Shown here piece by piece: positions 9,296 to 17,478 of a stretch of 64,000 nt of DNA. The DNA lies in assembly GCF_003001995.1 (NCBI RefSeq), contig NZ_PVNB01000005.1, positions 124,001 to 188,000 on the forward strand. Direction: 5' to 3'. This DNA comes from Orenia metallireducens. GTDB lineage: Bacteria; Bacillota; Halanaerobiia; Halobacteroidales; Halobacteroidaceae. Position 1 is the stretch's first letter. Every line of letters begins with the position of its first letter. The notes under the pieces are model-generated. The model saw only the letters and a list, made by a program, of their open reading frames with translations, was not told the DNA's origin and did no database searches. Both the position numbers and the translations under genes were made by a program.

Positions 9296-9503
9296 CTTTC
9301 TCCCTCCTTTACTCTACAAAATCAAAAGATCATATCTAAAGTCAACTAATAACTATTCCTGATATAATTGCATTATATCTAAGTTCTTGGCTTTAATCAA
9401 ACGTAATCACTATTTATAGTTCTTATTTAACAGGATTAGGATAAAATATATAGAATAAATTTGTATTATGAAAAAATAATCGATAATAAATACAAGATTT
9501 TCC

Positions 9504-9532
9504 TTGACACAGGAGATTAATGATATTATAAT
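9504..9532 (+). promoter_or_regulatory. Sigma-A promoter of a small transcription unit
   Basis: TTGACA (9504-9509), 17-bp spacer, TATAAT (9527-9532): both hexamers match consensus perfectly, one of the best promoters in the window. It drives rightward transcription into a region with no gene longer than 27 codons before two terminators. Confidence 0.85.
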
Positions 9533-9535
9533 ATC

Positions 9536-9554
9536 GATAATAATAATCATTACT
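9536..9554 (+). promoter_or_regulatory. Candidate Fur box over the transcription start
   Basis: This site matches 16 of 19 positions of the classical Fur box GATAATGATAATCATTATC and sits just after the -10, where bound repressor would block initiation. A second GATAAT-like run lies upstream at about 9480-9490. Iron-dependent repression is inferred from the motif. Confidence 0.6.
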
Positions 9555-9581
9555 ATAAGATTATGAGTTTATAAGGATGCA

Positions 9582-9662
9582 ATGGGAATGGATGCAAACT
9601 ACACTTATTTTGCAACTGCTTTATTCTTAATGAACAGAAGAAATAATGATGATGACAATTAA
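9582..9662 (+). CDS. Candidate 26-residue small protein, or part of a Fur-regulated small RNA
   Basis: An ATG at 9582 (or in-frame ATG 9588) opens a 26-codon frame, MGMDANYTYFATALFLMNRR followed by an acidic NNDDDN tail. It has a short hydrophobic middle, two arginines and an acidic end. An AAGG at 9573-9576 could serve as a weak ribosome site. The unit has its own consensus promoter, a Fur-like operator and downstream terminators, so it is certainly built to be transcribed; whether the product is the peptide or a regulatory RNA cannot be decided here. I do not recognise a family. Confidence 0.4.
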   Translation: MGMDANYTYFATALFLMNRRNNDDDN

Positions 9663-9672
9663 GCTCAAAATA

Positions 9673-9700
9673 AAAGGACTTGGAAAATTCCAAGTCCTTT
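9673..9700 (+). terminator. Hairpin terminator after the small Fur-regulated unit
   Basis: Stem AAAGGACTTGG/CCAAGTCCTTT with a 6-base loop. The same stem sequence recurs after the ABC-F gene at 11924-11951. The T-rich arm makes it usable in both directions. Confidence 0.75.
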
Positions 9701-9714
9701 ACTAATTTTATTGA

Positions 9715-9765
9715 GATAATTCTGATTGCTTTGGAATTCAATCAGAGTATCTTTTTTATATTATT
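9715..9765 (+). terminator. Second terminator, rightward, convergent with spoVS
   Basis: An interrupted stem GATA-TTCTGATTG / CAATCAGA-TATC around a short loop is followed by TTTTTTATATT. It acts as a backstop for the small unit and lies just past the spoVS stop codon. Confidence 0.65.
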
Positions 9766-9782
9766 GTTAAGAAGTTACTAGC

Positions 9783-10043
9783 TTACTTATGCTCTACAAT
9801 TAACTTAATAGCTGTTCTTTCCACTCCATCAATTTTAATATCTATAAAGGCTGGTATACAAATAAGGTCAACTCCACTGGGAGCAAGATATCCTCTAGCA
9901 ATTGCAACAGCTTTGATCCCCTGATTGACAGCACCTGCTCCAATAGCCTGCAACTCAGCACGACCACTTTCTCTTAAAACACCTGCAAGTGCACCCGCAA
10001 CTTTATTAGGACTTGATGTTGATGCTACCTTTAATATTCCCAT
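9783..10043 (-). CDS. spoVS: Stage V sporulation protein S
   Basis: An 86-residue protein, the usual SpoVS length, nearly family-consensus throughout: MGILKVASTSSPNKVAGALAG, ELQAIGAGAVNQGIKAVAIARGYLAP, then IPAFIDIKIDGVERTAIKL. It is an Alba-fold-like small nucleic-acid-binding protein needed for late sporulation in Bacillus and widely conserved also outside spore formers. It starts at ATG behind AAGGGGG. A perfect palindrome lies 41 bases upstream and may be an operator. It supports a spore-forming host together with yyaC. Confidence 0.95.
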   Translation of the reverse strand: MGILKVASTSSPNKVAGALAGVLRESGRAELQAIGAGAVNQGIKAVAIARGYLAPSGVDLICIPAFIDIKIDGVERTAIKLIVEHK

Positions 10044-10083
10044 CTTACTACCCCCTTGTATTTATTCGACTCTTATCTATATA

Positions 10084-10106
10084 TATTAACCAGAATCTGG
10101 TTAATA
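10084..10106. promoter_or_regulatory. Perfect 11-bp-arm palindrome upstream of spoVS
   Basis: Arms TATTAACCAGA and TCTGGTTAATA around a single A. Its location 41 bases before the spoVS start and symmetry suggest a dimeric regulator site. The regulator is not identifiable. Confidence 0.45.
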
Positions 10107-10295
10107 CCTTTATTTCAATAAAATATTTCAATTCTATTTGATTATTGGCAAAAGATATCAAAATTAGTAAATGATATAGTTATTCAACTTTAAATGATAA
10201 GAGCTAGCATTGCTAATATAATTGACTTATAGCTAACTTCTCTAGAACTATTAGAGAACTATCTAGAACTTATATTATTATTTACTAATTTGTGT

Positions 10296-10301
10296 TATAA
10301 T
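10296..10301 (+). promoter_or_regulatory. Extended -10 promoter of the ABC-F gene
   Basis: TGTTATAAT (TGn extended -10 at 10293-10301) lies 37 bases before the ABC-F start. The -35 region is poor. Repeated TAGAACTAT/CTAGAACT motifs lie just upstream at 10240-10270 and could form a hairpin in a longer leader. Otherwise 10107-10290 shows nothing coding. Confidence 0.5.
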
Positions 10302-10337
10302 TGAAGAATAAAATTTTAATTTAAAAGGAGCAAGCTT

Positions 10338-11918
10338 ATGATTACAGTTAATAATGTTAGTGTTCAATTCAGTTCAAGTAAATTATTCAGTGATGTCAAT
10401 CTAAAATTTACCCCAGGTAATTGTTATGGGGTTATTGGTGCTAATGGTGCTGGTAAATCTACTTTTTTAAAAGTATTATCTGGTGAGATCGATACTACTA
10501 CAGGAGATATAATTATTCCCCCTAAAAAGAGAATCTCAGTATTAAAGCAAGATCATTATCAATATGATGAATATCAAGTCTTAGAGACTGTTATAATGGG
10601 CAATGAAAAATTATATGAGATTATGAAAGAAAAGGATGCTATCTATGCTAAGGCCGACTTTAGTGATGAAGATGGAGTAAAGGCTTCTGAGCTAGAAGCA
10701 GAATTTGCAGAGTTAAATGGATGGAATGCTGAACCAGAAGCTGCTCAACTTTTGCAGGGGCTTGGAATCAAGGTAGACTTACACACTTTAAAGATGAAGG
10801 ATTTAGATGGTGGAGATAAGGTCAAGGTCTTACTGGCTCAAGCTTTATTTGGTGAACCAGATATACTACTATTGGATGAGCCTACTAACCATTTAGATAT
10901 TGCTTCAGTTAATTGGCTTGAAGAATTCTTGCTTAACTTCCCAAATATAGTGATTGTAGTCTCCCATGATAGACATTTTTTAAATACTGTCTGTACTCAT
11001 ATTGTCGATATTGACTTCAAGAAGATCAAACTATATGTAGGAAATTATGACTTCTGGTATGAATCCAGTAAGCTGATGCAACAGTTAACTAAGAAGGAAA
11101 ATCAGAAGAAAGAAGCCAAGGTTAAAGAACTACAAGAGTTTATCGCTCGCTTCTCAGCTAATAAATCAAAATCAAAACAGGCTACTTCTCGCAGAAAGTT
11201 ATTAGAGAAGATATCTATCGAAGAGATGCCTGCCTCTTCAAGAAAGTATCCTTTTGTAGGCTTTAAAGCTGATCGAGAGGTTGGTAATGAGGTACTTTAT
11301 GTTGAAAACCTTTCTAAAACTATTGAAGGAGAGAAGATCCTTGATAATATTACCTTTAGGATAAATAGAGAGGATAAGGTTGTCTTTTTAGGTGAGAATG
11401 AGCTTGCTATTAGTACTTTATTTGAGATCTTAGCAGGAGAGCTGGAAGCTGATAGTGGTACAGTTCAATGGGGTGTCACTACCTCACAATCATACTTCCC
11501 TAAGGATAACTCCCAATACTTTAATGATTGTAATTTAAGTCTAATCAAGTGGTTAGCTCAATTTTCTGATGATAAGACAGAGAACTTCTTGCGTAGCTTC
11601 TTAGGAAGAATGCTATTTAGTGGAGAAGATGCTTTAAAGCCAGCCAATGTCTTATCTGGAGGGGAGAAAGTCCGTTGTATGCTTTCTAAGATGATGCTAT
11701 CAGGTGCTAATGTTTTATTACTTGATCAGCCTACTAGCCATTTAGATCTTGAGTCAATTACAGCTTTGAATAATGGATTGATTGATTTTAAAGGAAATGT
11801 TTTATTTACAGCTCATGACCATCAGTTTATTGAAACTATCGCTAATAGAGTGATTGAGATTAAAGATGACGGTTTAGTGGATAAAATGATGAGTTTTGAT
11901 CAGTATATTAGTCAATAA
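10338..11918 (+). CDS. ABC-F family ATPase (YkpA/YbiT type) with degenerate second nucleotide site
   Basis: A 526-residue soluble protein with two ABC domains and the interdomain linker of ABC-F translation factors. Domain 1: Walker A GANGAGKST (34-42), signature altered to LDGGD (156-160), Walker B ILLLDEPTNHLD (176-187), H-loop VVSHDRHF. Domain 2: the Walker A position reads GENELAIST (352-360), lacking the P-loop Gly-Lys; the signature LSGGE is intact, but Walker B is LLLDQPTSHLD with Gln464 in place of catalytic Glu. It probably acts on ribosomes in translation or antibiotic tolerance. AAAAGGAG precedes the ATG. It is monocistronic, bounded by its own promoter and terminator. Confidence 0.88.
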   Translation: MITVNNVSVQFSSSKLFSDVNLKFTPGNCYGVIGANGAGKSTFLKVLSGEIDTTTGDIIIPPKKRISVLKQDHYQYDEYQVLETVIMGNEKLYEIMKEKDAIYAKADFSDEDGVKASELEAEFAELNGWNAEPEAAQLLQGLGIKVDLHTLKMKDLDGGDKVKVLLAQALFGEPDILLLDEPTNHLDIASVNWLEEFLLNFPNIVIVVSHDRHFLNTVCTHIVDIDFKKIKLYVGNYDFWYESSKLMQQLTKKENQKKEAKVKELQEFIARFSANKSKSKQATSRRKLLEKISIEEMPASSRKYPFVGFKADREVGNEVLYVENLSKTIEGEKILDNITFRINREDKVVFLGENELAISTLFEILAGELEADSGTVQWGVTTSQSYFPKDNSQYFNDCNLSLIKWLAQFSDDKTENFLRSFLGRMLFSGEDALKPANVLSGGEKVRCMLSKMMLSGANVLLLDQPTSHLDLESITALNNGLIDFKGNVLFTAHDHQFIETIANRVIEIKDDGLVDKMMSFDQYISQ

Positions 11919-11923
11919 TAGGT

Positions 11924-11951
11924 AAAGGACTTGGGCTTCCAAGTCCTTTTT
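11924..11951 (+). terminator. Terminator of the ABC-F gene
   Basis: Stem AAAGGACTTGG/CCAAGTCCTTT with loop GCTT and a T5 tail, 5 bases after the stop codon. Confidence 0.9.
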
Positions 11952-11959
11952 CTATTGCG

Positions 11960-12414
11960 ATAATTTATCTTTTGAATGATAGCTTATTTTGGATTTGTTA
12001 TAAAGAATTGTACTTAACCTAGTTTAGATTTCGTCTAAGGGCGAGTTACGTTTTCAGCCCAAGACTACTTCCTGCGGGTGTCCTTGATGAAAAAGTAAGT
12101 AAACCTACGGGTTCATTCTTAGAACCCTTCGTGATAAATCCAATCAAGAAAAAAATTTAACTCACTACGCAATCAATATCTATTAATTTTAAGAAATATA
12201 GTACTTCTAATTCAACAATTCTACTATAACTATTATTCCTTGAGAATACTTGTTTCGTTCAAACAGGAATTTTTTTCGCCTTTAAATACAATAACTATAT
12301 CATTATATATTGATGTAAAAATAATATCCATTACAAGTTTTAAGTCCCTTATTCAATAACCCCTTCAACAATCTCTATTAACCAAAACTACCCCCCTCAC
12401 ACCCTAAATTCCTA
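11960..12414. other. Non-coding intergenic stretch with a repeat copy
   Basis: I find no convincing gene here. Positions 12104-12141 (minus sense) contain a GGATTTATCACGAAGGG-hairpin motif that recurs at 29035-29076. Around 12030-12100 there are short GGGC/GCCC complementarities that suggest structure but match no RNA class I know. A terminator-like hairpin closes the stretch at 12235-12276. Confidence 0.4.
12235..12276 (+). terminator. Terminator-like hairpin with T7 tail, orphan
   Basis: ATTCCT/AGGAAT outer arms and TTGTTT/AAACA inner arms, followed by TTTTTTT. No gene is visible directly upstream on the same strand, so it either backs up the ABC-F terminator or ends an unrecognised non-coding transcript. 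Confidence 0.5.
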
Positions 12415-12462
12415 TTGACATAATTCAACAAATGTTATATAGTGTTCTTATAAAGAAACACT
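12415..12462 (+). promoter_or_regulatory. Promoter and operator-like dyad of the trmB-lysA unit
   Basis: TTGACA (12415-12420), 17-bp spacer, TATAGT (12438-12443). A dyad AGTGTT...AACACT at 12441-12462 overlaps the predicted start of transcription, where a repressor would act. TrmB-type regulators commonly autoregulate, so this is the natural candidate site. Confidence 0.65.
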
Positions 12463-12516
12463 AAAAATATTAATCAAACAATTGATATCCAATTTAGTAG
12501 TTAGGAGGTTTTTTCT

Positions 12517-13218
12517 ATAGATATACAAGAGTCACTTACATACTTTAACCTTACAAGACAAGAAGCAACTATCTATATAACATTATCTATCAATGGTGCT
12601 ATGACAGGTTATGAGGTAGCTAAAGAGACAGGAATCTCACGTTCCAATGTATATACCAATCTAGCCAGTCTAGTGGAAAAGGGGGCTGCTTATCTAATTG
12701 AAGAGAAGGCAAAGAAATATACCCCTATACCTATTGATGAGTTCTGTAATAATAAGATTAGGCAGATGAAAGAGTTAAAGGTTAAATTGATAGAAAACAT
12801 GCCCAAACGTCAAGCAGAAGACAATGGCTATATCACTGTACAGGGCAAAATAAATATCTTAGATAAGATAAAAAATATGATTAGCCAAGCCAAGGAACGC
12901 ATTTATATATCTATATCTAATGAAACTATGGAGACAATACTGCCCTATTTAAAAGAATCTATCTCCAAAGGGCTTAAAGTGGTGATAATAAGTGAAAGAC
13001 CATTTAAGCTTGAAGGTGCAGTGATTTATTATGCCAAAAGAGAAGAATATCAAATTAGGCTTATTGTCGATTCAACTAAGGTATTAACAGGAGAAATCAT
13101 AGATGAGAATAACTCTACCTGTTTATATTCAAAAAAGCAGAATCTAGTAAATTTATTTAAAGAGTCATTAAAAAATGAAATCAAACTAATAGAATTAACT
13201 AATAGGAAGGATGATTGA
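12517..13218 (+). CDS. TrmB-like winged-helix transcriptional regulator with apparent AUA start
   Basis: A TrmB-type helix-turn-helix (LTRQEATIYITL, then GYEVAKETGISRSNVYTNLASL) is followed by a PLD-like effector region (about residues 90-230). The first ATG, at 12601, would delete the first helix of the HTH. The frame is open upstream only to 12505 and holds no ATG, GTG or TTG. AGGAGG at 12503-12508 is spaced 8 bases from an ATA at 12517, so the likely start is AUA, giving 233 residues beginning (M)DIQESLTYFNLTRQ. It overlaps lysA by 8 bases, implying that it controls lysA or lysine/diaminopimelate metabolism. Confidence 0.78.
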   Translation: MDIQESLTYFNLTRQEATIYITLSINGAMTGYEVAKETGISRSNVYTNLASLVEKGAAYLIEEKAKKYTPIPIDEFCNNKIRQMKELKVKLIENMPKRQAEDNGYITVQGKINILDKIKNMISQAKERIYISISNETMETILPYLKESISKGLKVVIISERPFKLEGAVIYYAKREEYQIRLIVDSTKVLTGEIIDENNSTCLYSKKQNLVNLFKESLKNEIKLIELTNRKDD

Positions 13219-14461
13219 AGTGAAAAAACCCTTTGTAAATTTAGAACAATTAAAAGAGATAACTCAAGAGTACCCTACTCCTTTTCACCTATATGATGAG
13301 AAAGGTATTAGAGAAAATGCACGTAAATTAAACGAAGCATTTGCTTGGAATGAAGGATTTAAAGAGTACTTTGCTGTAAAAGCTACACCAAATCCAACAA
13401 TCTTAAAGATATTACAAGAAGAGGGTTGTGGGGTAGACTGCTCTTCACTTACTGAGCTGATGATGTCTGAGCAAGTTGGTTTTAGTGGTGACGATATCAT
13501 GTTCTCCTCAAATGTTACACCTAGAGAGGACTTTGAATTGGCAAGCAAGTTAGATGCTATTATCAACCTTGATGATATTACCCATATTGACTTTTTAGAA
13601 GAAGTTACTGGTGAGATTCCAGAGACTATTAGCTGTCGCTATAATCCAGGAAACAACTTCAAAAGTGATAATGATATCATGGACAACCCTGCTGAAGCAA
13701 AGTATGGATTTACTTATGAGCAATTAGTAGAAGGATTTAACAAGCTACAAGAGAAAGGGGCTAAACACTTTGGGATTCATGCCTTTTTAGCTAGTAATAC
13801 TGTAGCTAATGAATACTATCCTGCTCTTGCTAAAATCCTATTTGAGACAGCTGTTAAATTAAACAAAGAAACTGGTGCCCATATCTCCTTTATCAATCTA
13901 TCAGGTGGTGTTGGTATCCCTTATCGTCCTGAAGAAGAGCCAGCTGATATCTTGGCTATCGGTGAAGGAGTTCGTAAAGCCTATGAAGAGATACTTGTGC
14001 CAGCTGGAATGGATGATGTAGCTATCTGTACTGAATTAGGTAGATTTATGTTAGGACCTTACGGTCATCTTGTTGCTACTGCAATCCATGAAAAGAATAT
14101 TCACAAAAATTATATTGGATTAGACGCTTGTGCTGCTAATTTAATGCGTCCTGCTATGTATGGAGCTTATCATCATATCACAGTAATGGGTAAAGAGAAT
14201 CAACCTCATGACCACAAGTATGATGTGACAGGTGGATTATGTGAAAATAACGATAAATTTGCGATAGATCGGATGCTACCAAAGATTAATAAAGGTGATT
14301 TAGTAGTAATCCATGATACTGGTGCCCATGGCTTTGCAATGGGGTATAACTATAATGGTAAATTGCGTTCTGCAGAGGTTCTTCTAAAAGAAGATGGATC
14401 AACTGAATTGATACGTAGAGCAGAAACACCTGCTGATTATTTTGCAACATTGGATATATAA
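13211..14461 (+). CDS. lysA: Diaminopimelate decarboxylase family PLP enzyme
   Basis: A 416-residue fold-type III PLP decarboxylase. The Schiff-base lysine is K57 in YFAVKATPNP, the Gly-rich phosphate site is LSGGVGIPY, the substrate-side ELGRFMLGP motif is present, and the partner-subunit Cys is in GGLCENNDKFA. It converts meso-diaminopimelate to lysine. The ATG is preceded by AGGAAGG and overlaps the regulator's stop. The sequence between motifs differs somewhat from the compact Bacillus LysA, so a related specificity (other D-amino acid or carboxyamine substrates) is possible. A strong terminator follows. Confidence 0.85.
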   Translation: MIEVKKPFVNLEQLKEITQEYPTPFHLYDEKGIRENARKLNEAFAWNEGFKEYFAVKATPNPTILKILQEEGCGVDCSSLTELMMSEQVGFSGDDIMFSSNVTPREDFELASKLDAIINLDDITHIDFLEEVTGEIPETISCRYNPGNNFKSDNDIMDNPAEAKYGFTYEQLVEGFNKLQEKGAKHFGIHAFLASNTVANEYYPALAKILFETAVKLNKETGAHISFINLSGGVGIPYRPEEEPADILAIGEGVRKAYEEILVPAGMDDVAICTELGRFMLGPYGHLVATAIHEKNIHKNYIGLDACAANLMRPAMYGAYHHITVMGKENQPHDHKYDVTGGLCENNDKFAIDRMLPKINKGDLVVIHDTGAHGFAMGYNYNGKLRSAEVLLKEDGSTELIRRAETPADYFATLDI

Positions 14462-14486
14462 ATCTATTCTATTGATTAAAATAAGT

Positions 14487-14513
14487 TAAAGGAGGCCGGA
14501 TAGGCCTCCTTTA
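14487..14513. terminator. Bidirectional terminator between lysA and msrB
   Basis: AAAGGAGGCC/GGCCTCCTTT stem with a 4-base loop; A/T runs on both sides allow it to end both convergent genes. Confidence 0.9.
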
Positions 14514-14525
14514 ATTTATATATCT

Positions 14526-14951
14526 TTATTCAAATTCCTCCAAGAACTCTTCATATCCCTCTTTTTCTAATTTATCTTTAGGAATAAATCTTAAAGCAGC
14601 TGAATTAAGACAATACCTTAGTCCTGTTGGCTCTGGACCATCTTCAAAGACATGACCCAAATGGGAGTCTCCCTCCTTGCTTCGCACCTCTATTCTAGTA
14701 GAAGACAGCTTATGATCCTCTTTCTCTACAATATTATTAGCAATTAGAGGTTTAGTAAAGCTAGGCCAACCACTTCCCGATTTAAACTTATCTTTGGAAC
14801 TAAATAAAGGTTCTCCTGAGACTACATCTACATAAATTCCTTCATCATAGTTATCCCAATATTCATTTTTAAAAGGAGCTTCTGTACCCTCCTCTTGAGT
14901 AACTTTATATTGTATATCGGTCAACTTCTTTTTAAGATCTTGTTTAGACAC
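14526..14951 (-). CDS. msrB: Peptide methionine-R-sulfoxide reductase
   Basis: A 141-residue MsrB with the catalytic Cys in [13 protein letters not shown] and the conserved [11 protein letters not shown] and [13 protein letters not shown] motifs. It reduces the R-epimer of methionine sulfoxide in proteins. The zinc-binding CxxC pairs of some MsrB enzymes are absent, so it is a zinc-free form, and the GWPSF position carries Ser rather than the Cys of other classes. It starts at GTG behind GAGGAGG. It stands alone next to the purine genes. Confidence 0.93.
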   Translation of the reverse strand: MSKQDLKKKLTDIQYKVTQEEGTEAPFKNEYWDNYDEGIYVDVVSGEPLFSSKDKFKSGSGWPSFTKPLIANNIVEKEDHKLSSTRIEVRSKEGDSHLGHVFEDGPEPTGLRYCLNSAALRFIPKDKLEKEGYEEFLEEFE

Positions 14952-15080
14952 TTCCTTTACCTCCTCTTTAATTTTTTAATAAATAATGACCTGTAAATTT
15001 AAAATCAACTATATCGTTAATATTATCATAGCGTAAATAGATTATTATTTCAAACCAAGGCATCTATAGAAGAAAGAAAA

Positions 15081-15109
15081 GGATCATTACAATATAATTG
15101 TAATGATCC
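15081..15109 (-). terminator. Terminator of the purB-C-F-M-N-H operon
   Basis: GGATCATTACAAT/ATTGTAATGATCC stem 46 bases after the purH stop, followed on the minus strand by TTTTCTTTC. Confidence 0.85.
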
Positions 15110-15154
15110 TCTTTAGAGATTAGTATATTCACTTTTATTTCTATTTATATGCTT

Positions 15155-16723
15155 TTAATGCTTAAAGTGTCTTCTACCTGTAAATACCATTGCAATTCCA
15201 TGCTCATTACAAGCTTCAATTACTTTCTCGTCTCTGATAGAACCACCTGGTTGAATTACAGCTTTGATTCCCTTCTTAGCAGCTTCTTCGATAGCATCTG
15301 GGAATGGGAAGAAAGCATCTGAGGCTACTACTCCACCCTCTTGGCGTCCGTCAGCCTTCATTCCAGCGATAATCATAGAGTCGACACGGCTCATCTGACC
15401 AGCTCCTACACCTACTACCATCTCATCCTTTGCCATCACAATTGCATTAGACTTAACATGCTTGACTACCTTCCAAGCAAATAATAAATCCTTTAGCTGC
15501 TCTTCAGTTGGCTTAACCTCAGTTACTACTTCTAATTCATCTGCAGTAGTTTCAACCACATCTCTATCTTGAACTAATAATCCACCAGTTACCTTCTTCA
15601 TATCATATCCTGGTTCCTCACGATTGATAAATAAGTCACCAGTCTCTAAGATTCGTAGATTCTTCCATCTAGCTTTAAGAAGCTCTAAAGCCTCATCAGT
15701 ATAACCAGGAGCAATTACAACCTCTACAAACTTACCTTCTCCTGCAATCCCCTTAGCTACATCCTCTGTTACCTCACGATTAAGAGCTACGATACTACCA
15801 TAAGCAGATAATGGGTCTCCTTCATAACCTTTCTCGTAGGCTTCTAATAAAGTATCTCCAACTCCCATACCACAAGGGTTAGCATGCTTGATGACTGCAA
15901 CAGCAGGCTTATCAGTAAACTCTTTGACTAACTCCAAAGCACCATTAGTATCATTGATGTTATTAAAGGATAATTCTTTACCATGATGCTGCTTAGCTGT
16001 AGTGATTGAAGGCTCATTAAGGTCTTTCTCCTTATAAAAAGCAGCCTTTTGATGTGGATTCTCTCCATATCTTAAATCACTAATCTTCTCATATCTATCT
16101 AACATAACCTCTGGCAATCCTGCATCATCTTTTAACTGCTTAGCCAAATAATCTTGGATTAAATGATCATATTGTGCTGTATGATGGAAGGCCTTATAGG
16201 ATAGCTCCATCTTTCTGTCAACAGCTAAAGCAGTATCATTAGCTTCTAATTCTTCTAAGATTCCAGTATAATCACTTGGGTCAACAACTACTGCTACATC
16301 ATTGAAGTTCTTAGCAGCAGAACGAATCATAGTAGGTCCACCGATATCGATATTCTCAATAGCTTCCTCTAAAGTAACACCTTCCTTAGCAATAGTCTCA
16401 GCAAAAGGATAAAGGTTACAAATAATCAAATCAATTGGCTTAATTCCTTCAGCCTTAATCTGCTTCATATGCTCTTCATTATCTCTAACTGCTAAGATAC
16501 CACCATGTACCGCAGGGTGTAAAGTCTTAACCCTTCCATCCATCATCTCTGGGAAGTTAGTCACCTCACTGATTCCTATTACAGGTAACCCCTCTTCCTT
16601 TAGCTTTCTAGCAGTTCCACCAGTAGAGATTAAAGTAACACCTAACTTATGTAGTCCTTTGGCAAACTCAACAATTCCCTCTTTGTTAGAAACACTCAAC
16701 AATGCTTGACGAATCTTAGCCAT
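15155..16723 (-). CDS. purH: Bifunctional AICAR formyltransferase/IMP cyclohydrolase
   Basis: 522 residues, the normal PurH length. The N-terminal MGS-like cyclohydrolase domain carries STGGTARKL and GRVKTLHP; the C-terminal formyltransferase domain carries VIKHANPCGMG and the late FFPFPDAIEEA segment. It performs the last two steps of IMP synthesis in the cytoplasm. It is the final gene of the purB-C-F-M-N-H series. AAAGGGGGAG precedes the ATG. Confidence 0.97.
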   Translation of the reverse strand: MAKIRQALLSVSNKEGIVEFAKGLHKLGVTLISTGGTARKLKEEGLPVIGISEVTNFPEMMDGRVKTLHPAVHGGILAVRDNEEHMKQIKAEGIKPIDLIICNLYPFAETIAKEGVTLEEAIENIDIGGPTMIRSAAKNFNDVAVVVDPSDYTGILEELEANDTALAVDRKMELSYKAFHHTAQYDHLIQDYLAKQLKDDAGLPEVMLDRYEKISDLRYGENPHQKAAFYKEKDLNEPSITTAKQHHGKELSFNNINDTNGALELVKEFTDKPAVAVIKHANPCGMGVGDTLLEAYEKGYEGDPLSAYGSIVALNREVTEDVAKGIAGEGKFVEVVIAPGYTDEALELLKARWKNLRILETGDLFINREEPGYDMKKVTGGLLVQDRDVVETTADELEVVTEVKPTEEQLKDLLFAWKVVKHVKSNAIVMAKDEMVVGVGAGQMSRVDSMIIAGMKADGRQEGGVVASDAFFPFPDAIEEAAKKGIKAVIQPGGSIRDEKVIEACNEHGIAMVFTGRRHFKH

Positions 16724-16843
16724 TAATTCTCACTCCCCCTTTAGATTAATTAATAGTTAATAATGAACAGTTAAAACCATAATAAAACAAAATTACTTTT
16801 ATTATCAATGCTAATTTGATATATTATAGAATAATTCTATTAT

Positions 16844-17455
16844 TTATTCTCTATTCTTTATTTTTACTTTCCCATCCTTAACTTCCACTCTACCTTCACT
16901 AAATAATCTAATCGCTTCAGGGTAGATTCGATGCTCTTCTACTAAAATTCTTTTAGCCAAAGTCTCCTCTGTATCATCATCCTTGACAGGTACTGCTGCC
17001 TGTAGGATAATTGGACCTGTATCCATCCCTTCATCAGCAAAATGAACGGTACAGCCAGCTAGCTTGACACCATAATCTAAGGCCTGCTTTTGAGCATGTA
17101 AACCTGTAAATGATGGTAATAAAGAAGGATGGATATTCATCACTCTATTTCGATAGTATCTCACAAAATAAGGGCTCAATATTCTCATAAATCCTGCCAT
17201 TACTACTAACTCTACTCCATACTTCTTAAGTACATCTATCATTGCCTGTTCAAAGTTCTCTTTACTCTCATAAGCTTTAGGATTAATGTATTTATTAGCT
17301 ATACCATACTTAGCTGCTCTATCCAAAGCCTTAGCTCCTTCTTTATCACTAATAACTACCTTAATCTCAGCCTGCAGCTCTCCTGCTTCTATACTATCTA
17401 TAATTGATTGTAAGTTACTTCCCCGTCCTGAAGCCAATACTCCAATCTTTAACAT
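16844..17455 (-). CDS. purN: Phosphoribosylglycinamide formyltransferase
   Basis: 203 residues: ASGRGSNLQSI phosphate loop, MAGFMRILSP, HPSLLPSFTG with the catalytic His, and GCTVHFADEGMDTGPII with the catalytic Asp. It transfers the formyl group of 10-formyl-tetrahydrofolate to GAR. The start lies behind TGAGGTGGAG. A gap of 120 bases to purH holds no other gene. Confidence 0.97.
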   Translation of the reverse strand: MLKIGVLASGRGSNLQSIIDSIEAGELQAEIKVVISDKEGAKALDRAAKYGIANKYINPKAYESKENFEQAMIDVLKKYGVELVVMAGFMRILSPYFVRYYRNRVMNIHPSLLPSFTGLHAQKQALDYGVKLAGCTVHFADEGMDTGPIILQAAVPVKDDDTEETLAKRILVEEHRIYPEAIRLFSEGRVEVKDGKVKIKNRE

Positions 17456-17478
17456 CTACTCCACCTCAATCTTTACAA

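Noticed and set aside
9553-9741. 62-residue minus-strand frame over the small Fur-controlled unit
   Set aside because: No ribosome site, low-complexity composition, and it runs against a promoter and through two terminators of the plus strand.
12030-12103. Structured RNA between the ABC-F gene and trmB
   Set aside because: Short GGGC/GCCC complementarities only; no class matched and neighbouring sequence is a dispersed repeat.
13285-13566. 93-residue antisense frame in lysA and similar long antisense frames in gdpd, pflB, ychF, hydF and parB
   Set aside because: They mirror the codon structure of real genes, lack ribosome sites and show Ser/Leu-rich composition typical of antisense translation.
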